A stretch of 64,000 nucleotides of DNA from VAZQ01 sp963739385 (lineage in GTDB: Bacteria; Pseudomonadota; Alphaproteobacteria; Rhizobiales; Xanthobacteraceae), in the NCBI GenBank assembly GCA_963739385.1, contig CAVUAI010000044.1, positions 56,185 to 120,184 on the forward strand, read 5' to 3'. Positions 39,034-46,762 of the stretch are shown here, piece after piece. A program made the position numbers and the translations under genes. The first letter of the stretch is position 1; every line of letters begins with the position of its first letter. A model generated the notes under the pieces. That model was not told the DNA's origin. It made no database searches and saw only the letters and a list, made by a program, of their open reading frames with translations.

Positions 39034-39423
39034 GTGCGCGAGGTCATCGCGGCGCCACTTGCCGGGCTGGATCTGCGGCATCATTACGGGCACCACCAGT
39101 CCCCGGCGGTGCGCGCCGGCGGTTTGATCTTCTGTTCCGGCATGCTGCCGGTCGATCCACAAACGGGGGAGCGGCGCCACGGCACGCTCACTAGCGAGGC
39201 GCACGTCATTCTTGGAAATCTGAAGTTGCTGCTGGAGTCAGCCGGCTCATCGCTCGATCGGCTCGTGCAGGTGCATGCGCTGATCTACGACAGCATCGAG
39301 TACGATGTGCTGAACCGTGTCTACCGGCAATACGTAGCTAACGGGCCGCCGGCGCGCACGGTGTGGACGGTGCAGATCGAGGCTGGCTTCAAGGTCCAAC
39401 TCGACGTGGTCGCCGCCGCCTGA
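39034..39423 (+). CDS. RidA family protein 1 of a tandem triplet
   Basis: 129 residues from the GTG at 39034; an upstream start at 38995 would overlap the binding protein. Family marks: VRAGGLIFCSGMLPVDPQTGE, ESAGSSLDRLVQVHALI, and PPARTVWTVQ containing the catalytic arginine. The residue that is usually Glu near the C-terminus (E120 in E. coli RidA) is Asp here (VQLDVVA). RidA proteins hydrolyse reactive enamine/imine intermediates to keto acids and ammonia. It is 16 bases from the binding-protein gene. Confidence 0.87.
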   Translation: MREVIAAPLAGLDLRHHYGHHQSPAVRAGGLIFCSGMLPVDPQTGERRHGTLTSEAHVILGNLKLLLESAGSSLDRLVQVHALIYDSIEYDVLNRVYRQYVANGPPARTVWTVQIEAGFKVQLDVVAAA

Positions 39424-39443
39424 GCGTGCGCGAAGGACATCTG

Positions 39444-39842
39444 ATGAGGGCCAAACGTGAAGTCATTCCTCTACCGATGCGCGCGCCCGATACGGCGAGC
39501 AGTTCCGGCCAACCGGTGTCGATGGCGGTAAGGGGCGGAGATTTTCTGTTCGTGTCCGGCCTCACAGCGGTCGATCTGCAGTCCGGCGAGCGCATGCAAG
39601 GAACGACGGCGAGCGAGACTCGACAGATTCTCACCAACCTCAAGCACGTGCTGGACGCGGCAGGTTCGTCGCTCGACAAGGTCGTGAAAGTGAATGTGCT
39701 GCTGCATAGCATGCTGGAAGCGCCTAACATGAACGAGGTCTATGCCCGCTTCTTTCCCGATCAGCCGCCGGCGAGGACCGTCTGCGGCGCACGCCTTCCC
39801 GATGGCGTGAAGGTGATCGTCGAATGCACCGCGCTGGCGTGA
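39444..39842 (+). CDS. RidA family protein 2 of a tandem triplet
   Basis: 132 residues. VRGGDFLFVSGLTAVDLQSGE, DAAGSSLDKVVKVNVLL and PPARTVCGARLP give the RidA fold and catalytic Arg; the C-terminal Glu is kept (VIVECTALA). It differs strongly from copies 1 and 3 outside these motifs, so the duplication is old or the genes were recruited separately. The start ATG is 20 bases after copy 1, with GAAGGA upstream. Confidence 0.88.
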   Translation: MRAKREVIPLPMRAPDTASSSGQPVSMAVRGGDFLFVSGLTAVDLQSGERMQGTTASETRQILTNLKHVLDAAGSSLDKVVKVNVLLHSMLEAPNMNEVYARFFPDQPPARTVCGARLPDGVKVIVECTALA

Positions 39843-39846
39843 TCCG

Positions 39847-40254
39847 ATGACAGAAAAGCTTCAACGCTCGGCGATCGAGCCCAAGAACCCGCTGCTCAAT
39901 GCCTCGCGCAACTCCAACCTGCCGCATGTTCCCGGCATCCGCGTCGGCGATTACATATTCCTGTCGGGCATGGTGCCGATCGATCCGCAGACCGGTGAGC
40001 GCAGCCACGGGCCGATTGCCGAACAGGTTCGTGTAACATTGTCCAATATGCAGCACATGCTCGAGTCCGCCGGCTCGTCGCTTGAACGCGTACTGCGCGT
40101 GCATGTGGTGCTGGCTGACCTCTCGCACATGGCGGAAATGGATCGGGTGTATCGTGAATTTTTTCCGCTCGACCCGCCGGCACGCACGGCGTGGTCGATG
40201 CAGCTTCGGTTCGGCAACGGCTGCGAGATCGAGTGCGTGGCATTGGCAGGCTGA
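39847..40254 (+). CDS. RidA family protein 3 of a tandem triplet
   Basis: 135 residues. VGDYIFLSGMVPIDPQTGE, ESAGSSLERVLRVHVVL and PPARTAWSMQL show the RidA fold with catalytic Arg, and Glu is present in EIECVALAG. It begins four bases after the stop of copy 2. Three adjacent RidA genes could form a hetero-oligomer or act on successive imine intermediates; RidA normally assembles as a trimer. Confidence 0.88.
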   Translation: MTEKLQRSAIEPKNPLLNASRNSNLPHVPGIRVGDYIFLSGMVPIDPQTGERSHGPIAEQVRVTLSNMQHMLESAGSSLERVLRVHVVLADLSHMAEMDRVYREFFPLDPPARTAWSMQLRFGNGCEIECVALAG

Positions 40255-40922
40255 GTGGTGGCAGCCGCTTGTGGGCTGAACGGGATTTACGGATGAACAA
40301 TTCCTCAGTCCACCTACAACCCGTTGCCGATTGGTATATTGTCCGCAAACTGCAGGGCATATAGTTCAGCGGAAGCTGCGTGTCGGCTTTATACAGCTCG
40401 CCGCGAATATTCTCTGGTGCGCGAATTCCGCTGAATTGTCGGGAATTTCGACCTATGTTTCCGCGTCCGCCGCAATTTTTGTGCGCCCTTCGAGTCAGTC
40501 TTTTGCTTTTTCCGCTTCAAGACAGCAGTACATCAAATCGTTGGGCCAAACTGGGTCTAAGCAATCGCTACCGAAAGCTCGCGCAAACTTCCCGAAAAGC
40601 TGTGTGCTCGTACATCATGACGGCCAAGCGAGGCTCGCCTGCGGGAGCTGTCTGAATGATCATCGGCAAGCACCTCCAAGGTCGATACCGTAATCGCAGC
40701 AGAGAGAGTTGGGCTTCGTTGAGCATACGTTGCAGGCGGCTCAGACTGGAGGCAGGCGATCGTAAGCGTTCCAACGGCGTCGGGTCATTTAAGGCTGGGT
40801 TCAGGGATAGCGCCTCACGCTTCTGCTTTACATGCTAAGGAATGCATGTATCACTCAGGCGGTACGAGGGTAGGTGGTAGAAATGGCTATCCGGAAGTGT
40901 CGCGAAGTGACGCGGGACTGAG
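40255..40922. other. long gap between the RidA triplet and the molybdenum hydroxylase genes
   Basis: About 670 bases without an intact gene. On the minus strand it holds the decayed DUF3891 copy at 40540-40663. No promoter of the downstream operon can be pointed to with confidence. The region is AT-richer and looks like a recombination scar. Confidence 0.5.
40540..40663 (-). pseudogene. degraded N-terminal copy of the DUF3891 gene
   Basis: Read on the minus strand from ATG 40663 (with GGAGGT upstream) it encodes MIIQTAPAGEPRLAVMMYEH then TAF. After a frame change it reads FARAFGSDCLDP, corresponding to MIIQTAPAGQPRLAIMMYEH and FARAFGNDRF in the intact gene at 36190. Similarity then ends. It is inverted relative to the intact gene, so the two copies bracket the deacetylase, binding-protein and RidA genes. 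Confidence 0.75.
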
Positions 40923-41780
40923 ATGAAGGCTGCGCCCTTCCGATATCATGCACCACGGACGGTAGACGAGGCGGTGACGCTTCTGGCTGAAGTTGCGCCG
41001 CTTGATGGGCGGGTCTTGGCAGGTGGCCAGAGTTTGGTGCCCATCATGGCCTTCAGATTGGCGCGGCCCACCCATCTCGTTGACATCAACGGGGTGAAAG
41101 CGCTTGAGCGCCTTGCCGTCGATGGCGATCAGCTTTGCATCGGAGCTTGCGTCCGGCATTCAGCCTTCCACCGCTCCATCACAGAAGGTCCACTTGGCAC
41201 GCTTCTATCTACGGTCGTGCGCCACATTGCGCACCATCCAATTCGCGCACGCGGCACGTTTTGCGGCAGCATCGCTCACGCGGATCCGGCGTCGGAATGG
41301 TGCACTGTCGCGGTCGTCCTCGGTGCCCAGATGGTCGCACAAAGTATCCGCGGGACGCGGATCATTCCCGCCCATGAATTTTTTGCTGGGATAATGACGA
41401 CGACGCTCGCGGAGGATGAGCTGCTCACCGAGGTGCGTTTGCCACTGCTTGCACCCGACACGCGCTTCGGCTTTTACGAATTCAACCGCCGCGCCGGCGA
41501 TTTTGCGCTAGCCATTGCGCTGACAGTCCACCGCCTCGAGGATGGGCGCATCGTCGAGCCGCGGCTTGCGGTTGGCGGCGCAGAGCCGCATGCCCGCCGA
41601 ATCGCCGCTGGCGAGCAAGCACTCGACGGTCGCGCGCCGACAGCCGAAAGTTTTGCCAATGCCGCAGAGCGCGTGGCCGCGGCCATCGATCCGATGGAGG
41701 ATGCGCAAACGAGCGCGGAATATCGCCGTGACCTCGTGCGCACCGTCGCGCGCCGGGCCATGGAGCGGTCGCTTACATGA
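40923..41780 (+). CDS. xanthine dehydrogenase family, FAD-binding (medium, CoxM-like) subunit
   Basis: 285 residues. The FAD sites are GRVLAGGQSLVPIMAFRLARP near residue 30 and the second motif RGTFCGSIAHADPASE at about 109. The subunit passes electrons from the Fe-S centres to the final acceptor. It starts the run medium - small - amidohydrolase - binding protein - two large subunits, all plus strand. It is the only FAD subunit in the window and so must serve one or more of the three large subunits. Confidence 0.92.
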   Translation: MKAAPFRYHAPRTVDEAVTLLAEVAPLDGRVLAGGQSLVPIMAFRLARPTHLVDINGVKALERLAVDGDQLCIGACVRHSAFHRSITEGPLGTLLSTVVRHIAHHPIRARGTFCGSIAHADPASEWCTVAVVLGAQMVAQSIRGTRIIPAHEFFAGIMTTTLAEDELLTEVRLPLLAPDTRFGFYEFNRRAGDFALAIALTVHRLEDGRIVEPRLAVGGAEPHARRIAAGEQALDGRAPTAESFANAAERVAAAIDPMEDAQTSAEYRRDLVRTVARRAMERSLT

Positions 41781-41823
41781 TTGAGCGTGGGGCTTTTCCT
41801 ACCAAACGGTGCAATAGCCGGAG

Positions 41824-42312
41824 ATGACCGAGAAGATCGACATCGAGCTCCACATCAACGGGCGCGCCCACGCGGTCCGGGTCGAGCCGAGAAAGACGCT
41901 GGCCGATGTTATTCGCGATGAATGCGGGTTGACCGGGACGCATATCGGCTGCGAGCACGGCGTTTGCGGCGCGTGCACCGTGATCCTCGACGATGACGCG
42001 ATCAGGTCCTGTCTGATGTTCGCGGTACAGGCCCAGGGCAAGCGCATCCGCACGGTCGAAAGTCTTGCCGACGGCGACAAGTTGCATCCGCTGCAAGCCG
42101 CATTCATCGAGCACCATGCATTGCAGTGCGGATTTTGTACCCCGGGCTTCTTGATGCTGGCGGTAAACGTGCTGGAGACCGATCCGGACCTCACCAATGA
42201 GGAAATTCTCGACATTCTGTCATCCAATCTCTGCCGCTGCACTGGCTATCAGAACATCATAAAGGCCGTTCGCAGCACGTTCGTCGAGATGCGGTGCCCA
42301 ACCGCGCGATGA
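41824..42312 (+). CDS. xanthine dehydrogenase family, 2Fe-2S (small, CoxS-like) subunit
   Basis: 162 residues with two 2Fe-2S domains. The plant-ferredoxin-type domain has HIGCEHGVCGACTV (about residues 41-54). The four-helix domain has LQCGFCTPGFL and NLCRCTGYQNI. It carries electrons from the molybdenum cofactor to FAD. No TAT signal is present, so the enzyme is cytoplasmic. It lies 43 bases after the FAD subunit gene. Confidence 0.94.
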   Translation: MTEKIDIELHINGRAHAVRVEPRKTLADVIRDECGLTGTHIGCEHGVCGACTVILDDDAIRSCLMFAVQAQGKRIRTVESLADGDKLHPLQAAFIEHHALQCGFCTPGFLMLAVNVLETDPDLTNEEILDILSSNLCRCTGYQNIIKAVRSTFVEMRCPTAR

Positions 42313-42316
42313 GCCG

Positions 42317-43318
42317 ATGCCGATCGACATTCATGCCCACTACGTTCCACCGCAATTGATCGACGCGGTCGAGGCTCGTGGCAAGGAGATCGGCGTGCGG
42401 CTTCTGCGACCCGAAGGCGCTCCGCCGTCGCTGCAATTCGATTACGGGTTCAAGGTGCGACCTTTCTTTCCGCGGCTGATCGAGCCGGTTGGCGAGCGCC
42501 ACGCCTGGCTCGATGCGCAGGGTATCGACGTGCAGATCGTCGGCACCTGGCCGGACATCTTCGGCTACGGTCTTGCCGCAGAAGCATGCACCGCTTGGCA
42601 TCGAATCCTCAACGACACACTGGCAGAGTGGTGCGTGGATAACTCCGACCGGTTCGCGTGGATCGGCTCCGTTCCGCTGATCGAGGCGGAGGCTGCCGCC
42701 CAAGAACTCGAACGCGCCGGCGGGCTCGGGGCCTGCGGTGTGATCATCTCGTCCAACGTCGAGAACACCAATCTTGGCGAGCTTTCGCTCGACGTTTTCT
42801 GGCGCAAAGCCGAAGCGCTCGGCATGCCCGTGCTAATCCACCCCGTCCTTGTCGCGCCGACGCCGCGTGCCGCCAAGTTCGGGCTCGCGCAGGTTGCGGA
42901 GTATACCTTCGACACTACGCTCGGCGTCGGTTCGATGCTGATGTCCGGGGTGCTGGACCGCTTCCCTCGTCTCAAGCTGGTGCTGTCGCACGGCGGAGGA
43001 GCGTATCCCTACCTTGCCGGACGTTTCGATATCATGCATCGGCGCATGGACCGGGCCGCGCAAGGCGATGTCGCGGCCTTGGCGCCATCGGCCTATGCTG
43101 CGCAGATGGCCTACGACAGCATCGTGCATGCGCCTAAGGCGCTGCGGTTTCTGATCGATCTGGTCGGACTTGATAATGTGTTGCTGGGGACTGATTATTC
43201 GTTTCCGCCGGCTGACATGGAGCCGCTTGCGCTGCTGCGATTAGCTGGGCTCGCGGCGCCTGAAATCGATGCGATCGCCGATGCGAATCCGCGCCGTGTC
43301 TTTGCGCGCCTAAGGTGA
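42317..43318 (+). CDS. ACMSD-like amidohydrolase (metal-dependent hydrolase/decarboxylase)
   Basis: 333 residues, a TIM-barrel amidohydrolase of the family that includes aminocarboxymuconate-semialdehyde decarboxylase and gamma-resorcylate decarboxylase. Metal-site marks: IDIHAHYVPP (H-x-H) at the N-terminus, VLIHPVL, LVLSHGGGAYPYLAGR and the late LLGTDYSFP Asp. It starts four bases after the 2Fe-2S subunit stop, so it is tightly linked to the hydroxylase. It may decarboxylate or hydrolyse the hydroxylated ring product. Confidence 0.9.
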   Translation: MPIDIHAHYVPPQLIDAVEARGKEIGVRLLRPEGAPPSLQFDYGFKVRPFFPRLIEPVGERHAWLDAQGIDVQIVGTWPDIFGYGLAAEACTAWHRILNDTLAEWCVDNSDRFAWIGSVPLIEAEAAAQELERAGGLGACGVIISSNVENTNLGELSLDVFWRKAEALGMPVLIHPVLVAPTPRAAKFGLAQVAEYTFDTTLGVGSMLMSGVLDRFPRLKLVLSHGGGAYPYLAGRFDIMHRRMDRAAQGDVAALAPSAYAAQMAYDSIVHAPKALRFLIDLVGLDNVLLGTDYSFPPADMEPLALLRLAGLAAPEIDAIADANPRRVFARLR

Positions 43319-43370
43319 TATTGAGGCAGGGCCTTCCGAGGGAAACGCAATCTGTTGAAGGAAGAACTTG

Positions 43371-44393
43371 ATGACTCTTGCACGAGGTTTCATTGTCCTC
43401 GCGGTAGCCGGCCTGATGTCCGGCGCTGCACAAGCGCAAGAGTTCAAGACCATCAAGATCGGCGTCGTCAACTTGAGCACGGACATCGCCTTTTATATCG
43501 CCGAGAAGCGGGGCTACTTGAAAGCGGAAGGCCTCAAGGCCGAATTCGCCTATTTTGATTCCGGTGCCAAGATGATTCTGCCGCTCGGCACCGGCGACCT
43601 CGACGCTGGTGGCGGCGCGGCCTCGGCGGGTCTTTACAATGCGGTCGACCGCGGAATCGAGCTTCGCATTGTCGCCGACAAGGGCATGAGCGTCGACGGC
43701 TACGATTACAAGGCACTCGTGGTACGCAAAGACCTCGTCGACAGCGGCGCCTTCAAATCCCTCGCCGACCTGAAGGGCAGGAAAGTGGCGGTCGTGGCGC
43801 AGGGGGCGGCCGACGAGTTGGTTCTGCACCAGGCTCTGCTCAAGGGGGGGCTTAAGGACGCCGACATCGACCGTGTCTACGTGCCGTTCTCGCAGCAGGT
43901 GGTCGCGCTGCAGAACAAGGGCATCGATGCGGCGATCGCCGGCGAGCCCGACATTACCCAGATGCTGCGCGCGGGCGTTGCCGCGCGCTTCGCCGGGCTG
44001 TCCAAGTTCTATGCCCACGAGGCGGCGCAGGTGCTCTACAGCGGCAAGTTCGCGCAAGACCGGCAGACCGGCGTGAAATTTCTCAAGGCCTATCTGCGCG
44101 CGATCCGCGACTATGACCGCGCCTTGAAAGACGGCAAGATGGCGGGGCCCGGCTCCGAGGAGATCATCGGGATGCTCGGCGAGATGACCGGCGTCAAGGA
44201 CCTGTCGATCTTCCGTGACGCCGTGCCTCCGTATATGGAGCCGAACGGCGCATTGAACATGACGACCCTGCAGACCGATCTCGATTATTTCAAGGAGCTA
44301 GGGCTGGTGAAGAAGGACGTGGCCCTTGCGCGCGTGATCGATCGTTCATTCGCCGAGGCGGCGGCCGCTCAGCTCGGCCCTTACAAGAAGTAG
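43371..44393 (+). CDS. NitT/TauT-type ABC transporter substrate-binding protein 2
   Basis: 340 residues with a Sec signal peptide (FIVLAVAGLMSGAAQAQ, cleavage after AQA). Segments STDIAFYIAEKRGYLKAEGL, GTGDLDAGGGAASAGLYNAV and SLADLKGRKVAVVAQG mark the NMT1/THI5-like periplasmic-binding fold. It has no adjacent permease or ATPase. It sits inside the hydroxylase operon, between the amidohydrolase and the first large subunit, implying that its ligand is the pathway substrate. It is only distantly similar to binding protein 1. Confidence 0.86.
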   Translation: MTLARGFIVLAVAGLMSGAAQAQEFKTIKIGVVNLSTDIAFYIAEKRGYLKAEGLKAEFAYFDSGAKMILPLGTGDLDAGGGAASAGLYNAVDRGIELRIVADKGMSVDGYDYKALVVRKDLVDSGAFKSLADLKGRKVAVVAQGAADELVLHQALLKGGLKDADIDRVYVPFSQQVVALQNKGIDAAIAGEPDITQMLRAGVAARFAGLSKFYAHEAAQVLYSGKFAQDRQTGVKFLKAYLRAIRDYDRALKDGKMAGPGSEEIIGMLGEMTGVKDLSIFRDAVPPYMEPNGALNMTTLQTDLDYFKELGLVKKDVALARVIDRSFAEAAAAQLGPYKK

Positions 44394-44415
44394 ACGTGAG
44401 CGAAACGCGGACTCG

Positions 44416-46761
44416 ATGGTCGTCGATGTAAAGACGGATGGCGGTCCGGGCTGGGTCGGCCGTTCGATCCGACGCCTCGAGGATCCGACGCTGGTGGTCG
44501 GCAACGGCCGGTTCACGGGCGATCTGCCGGCGGCTTGCTGGGTCCGTTTTGTCCGAAGCTCGGTCGCCGCGGGTCGGATCAAGCGGATCACAGCGCCCGA
44601 GGGCGCGACGGTCGTCACCGCCGCCGAGCTTGAGGCCGTGAAGCCGATCCAGCCGATGTTGCACAAGTTCAACTACGTGCCGATCGGCCAGCGTGTGTTG
44701 GCGAAGGCTGTGGTGCGATTCGTCGGCGAGCCGTTCGCGGCGGTGGTCGCACCAACAAAGGAGGAGGCCGAAGACATTGCCGATCTCGTCGAGGTCGAAA
44801 TCGAAGACATGCCGGCGGTCGTAGGCGCAGACGCGGCATTGGCTCCCAATGCCCCGCTCGTCCATGACGAGGCGGCCGGAAATATCGTGGTCGAAGGACG
44901 CTTGAAGACGCCTGGATTCGACGCGAAAACGGCGAGCGCACACCGGCGGATTAGGGTCGACATCCGCTCGCACCGGCAGAATGCCCTGCCGTTGGAACCG
45001 CGCGCCGCACATGCAGCATGGGATGCCACCAGCGGGCGCGTGACGCTGACCTGCGCAACGCAGATGCCGCACGCCATGCGGACGATTATTGCCGACCTCA
45101 TCGGGATGCCGGAATCGGAACTACGGGTGATTGCGCCCGACGTCGGCGGCGGCTTCGGGCAGAAAATGTCGCTGGCGCCCGAGTTTGTGGTCGTGACTTG
45201 GCTGGCGCGCAAGCTCAAGACATCGGTGGCATGGGTGGAGGATCGGCGCGAGAATCTCGTCGCCTGCTTCCATAGCCGTGACCAATCCATCTCGCTCGAG
45301 GGCGCATTCGACGCCGACGCCAAGCTGATCGGCCTCGCCGCGGACATCGTCGCCGATGTTGGCGCCTATTCATGCTATCCGACGACGTGTGGAGTCGAGC
45401 CGTTGATGGCGATGGCGGAGATGCCCGGTCCCTACGACGTGCGCGAATATGCCTGCGTGTCGCGTGGCGTCGTGACCAACACTTGTCCGATGGCACCGTA
45501 TCGCGGCGTCTCCCGTCCGGTGATCACGTTCACGATCGAGCGGCTGATGGACAAGGCGGCGGCGGCTTTCGGCCTTGACCCGATCGAGATCCGCCGCCGC
45601 AACCTGGTCAGGACCTTTCCCTACACGTCGGCGACCGGCCTGGTGTTCGACGAAGCGACCTATGTGGAAACCATGGAGGCGGCGGTTAAAGCCGTCGGCG
45701 TCTCCGCGTTCCGCGCCCGCCAGGCGAAAGCTCGTGCCGAAGGTCGCTATTTGGGTCTCGGCTTCGCGACATTCGCCGAGCGCACGGGTTATGGCACACC
45801 GGCCTTCGCTGCGCGCGGCATGGACGTGACGCCCGGTTGGGAAACCGTCGAGATGACGATCGATCCATCCGGCTTCGTCGAGGCGCGGATTGGAGCATCT
45901 CCGCACGGACAGGGCCTGCGCACGACGCTGTCGCAGATCATCGCCGACGAGCTCGGCACGTCGCCGGACCGCATCAAGATCGTGCACGGCGATACCGACC
46001 GCACGCCTTACGGTTGGGGGACCTTCGCCAGCCGCTCTTTAGTGATCGCCGGCGGCGCCACTTTGCTGGCGGCGCGCAAGGTCCGCGCCAAGCTTGCGAA
46101 AATGGCGGGCATCCTGCTCGAGGCGTCGGCCGACGACATCGTGCTCGAAGCCGATGCCGCCCGGGTCGCCGGAACCGATCGCTCCATCCCGATCGTGACG
46201 CTAGCACGTGCCGCCTATCATCAGACCCACCGGTTCAAGGGCGAGGTCGGTCCCGGCATCATCGAGAGCGCGACCTACGATCCGCCCGGGACGTTTTCCA
46301 ATGCCTGCCACGTCGCTATGGTCGAGGTGGACATCGAAACTGGCCGCGTCACGATCGAAAAGTTTTTGGTGGCCGAGGACGCCGGACGTTTGATCAACCC
46401 CATGATCGTCGACGGGCAGATTCACGGCGGCGTTGCCCAGGGCATCGCCAACGCGCTGCTCGAAGAGATCATCTACGACGAGACTGGTAATATCCTCACG
46501 GCAACTCTGGCGGATTACCTGCCCCCGACTGCACGTGAAATTCCTCCCATTGAAATCCACCATCTGGAAACATTGACCGAAGCGTCAGTCACCAAGGCTA
46601 AGGGACTGGGTGAGGGCGGCGCAATCGGCGCGCCCGCCGCTGTCGTTAATGCCATCAACGACGCCCTTTCGCCGTTCGGCGTATCGATCGATGAGTTCCC
46701 GGCGACGCCGCAGCGCATTCGTGCGGCGCTGCGGGCGGCTTCCGCACGGATACAGGCCTGA
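44416..46761 (+). CDS. xanthine dehydrogenase family molybdopterin-binding (large) subunit A
   Basis: 781 residues. GWVGRSIRRLEDPTLVVGNG opens the protein. The molybdopterin-binding segments include DVGGGFGQKMSLAPE and APYRGVSRPVI, SPHGQGLRTTLSQI and, near the C-terminus, GLGEGGAIGAPA with the catalytic Glu. It hydroxylates the carbon next to a ring nitrogen or an aldehyde. It is clearly different from large subunits B and C (GQKMSLAPE against GIRGELYPE), so its substrate probably differs. Confidence 0.92.
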   Translation: MVVDVKTDGGPGWVGRSIRRLEDPTLVVGNGRFTGDLPAACWVRFVRSSVAAGRIKRITAPEGATVVTAAELEAVKPIQPMLHKFNYVPIGQRVLAKAVVRFVGEPFAAVVAPTKEEAEDIADLVEVEIEDMPAVVGADAALAPNAPLVHDEAAGNIVVEGRLKTPGFDAKTASAHRRIRVDIRSHRQNALPLEPRAAHAAWDATSGRVTLTCATQMPHAMRTIIADLIGMPESELRVIAPDVGGGFGQKMSLAPEFVVVTWLARKLKTSVAWVEDRRENLVACFHSRDQSISLEGAFDADAKLIGLAADIVADVGAYSCYPTTCGVEPLMAMAEMPGPYDVREYACVSRGVVTNTCPMAPYRGVSRPVITFTIERLMDKAAAAFGLDPIEIRRRNLVRTFPYTSATGLVFDEATYVETMEAAVKAVGVSAFRARQAKARAEGRYLGLGFATFAERTGYGTPAFAARGMDVTPGWETVEMTIDPSGFVEARIGASPHGQGLRTTLSQIIADELGTSPDRIKIVHGDTDRTPYGWGTFASRSLVIAGGATLLAARKVRAKLAKMAGILLEASADDIVLEADAARVAGTDRSIPIVTLARAAYHQTHRFKGEVGPGIIESATYDPPGTFSNACHVAMVEVDIETGRVTIEKFLVAEDAGRLINPMIVDGQIHGGVAQGIANALLEEIIYDETGNILTATLADYLPPTAREIPPIEIHHLETLTEASVTKAKGLGEGGAIGAPAAVVNAINDALSPFGVSIDEFPATPQRIRAALRAASARIQA

Positions 46762-46762
46762 T

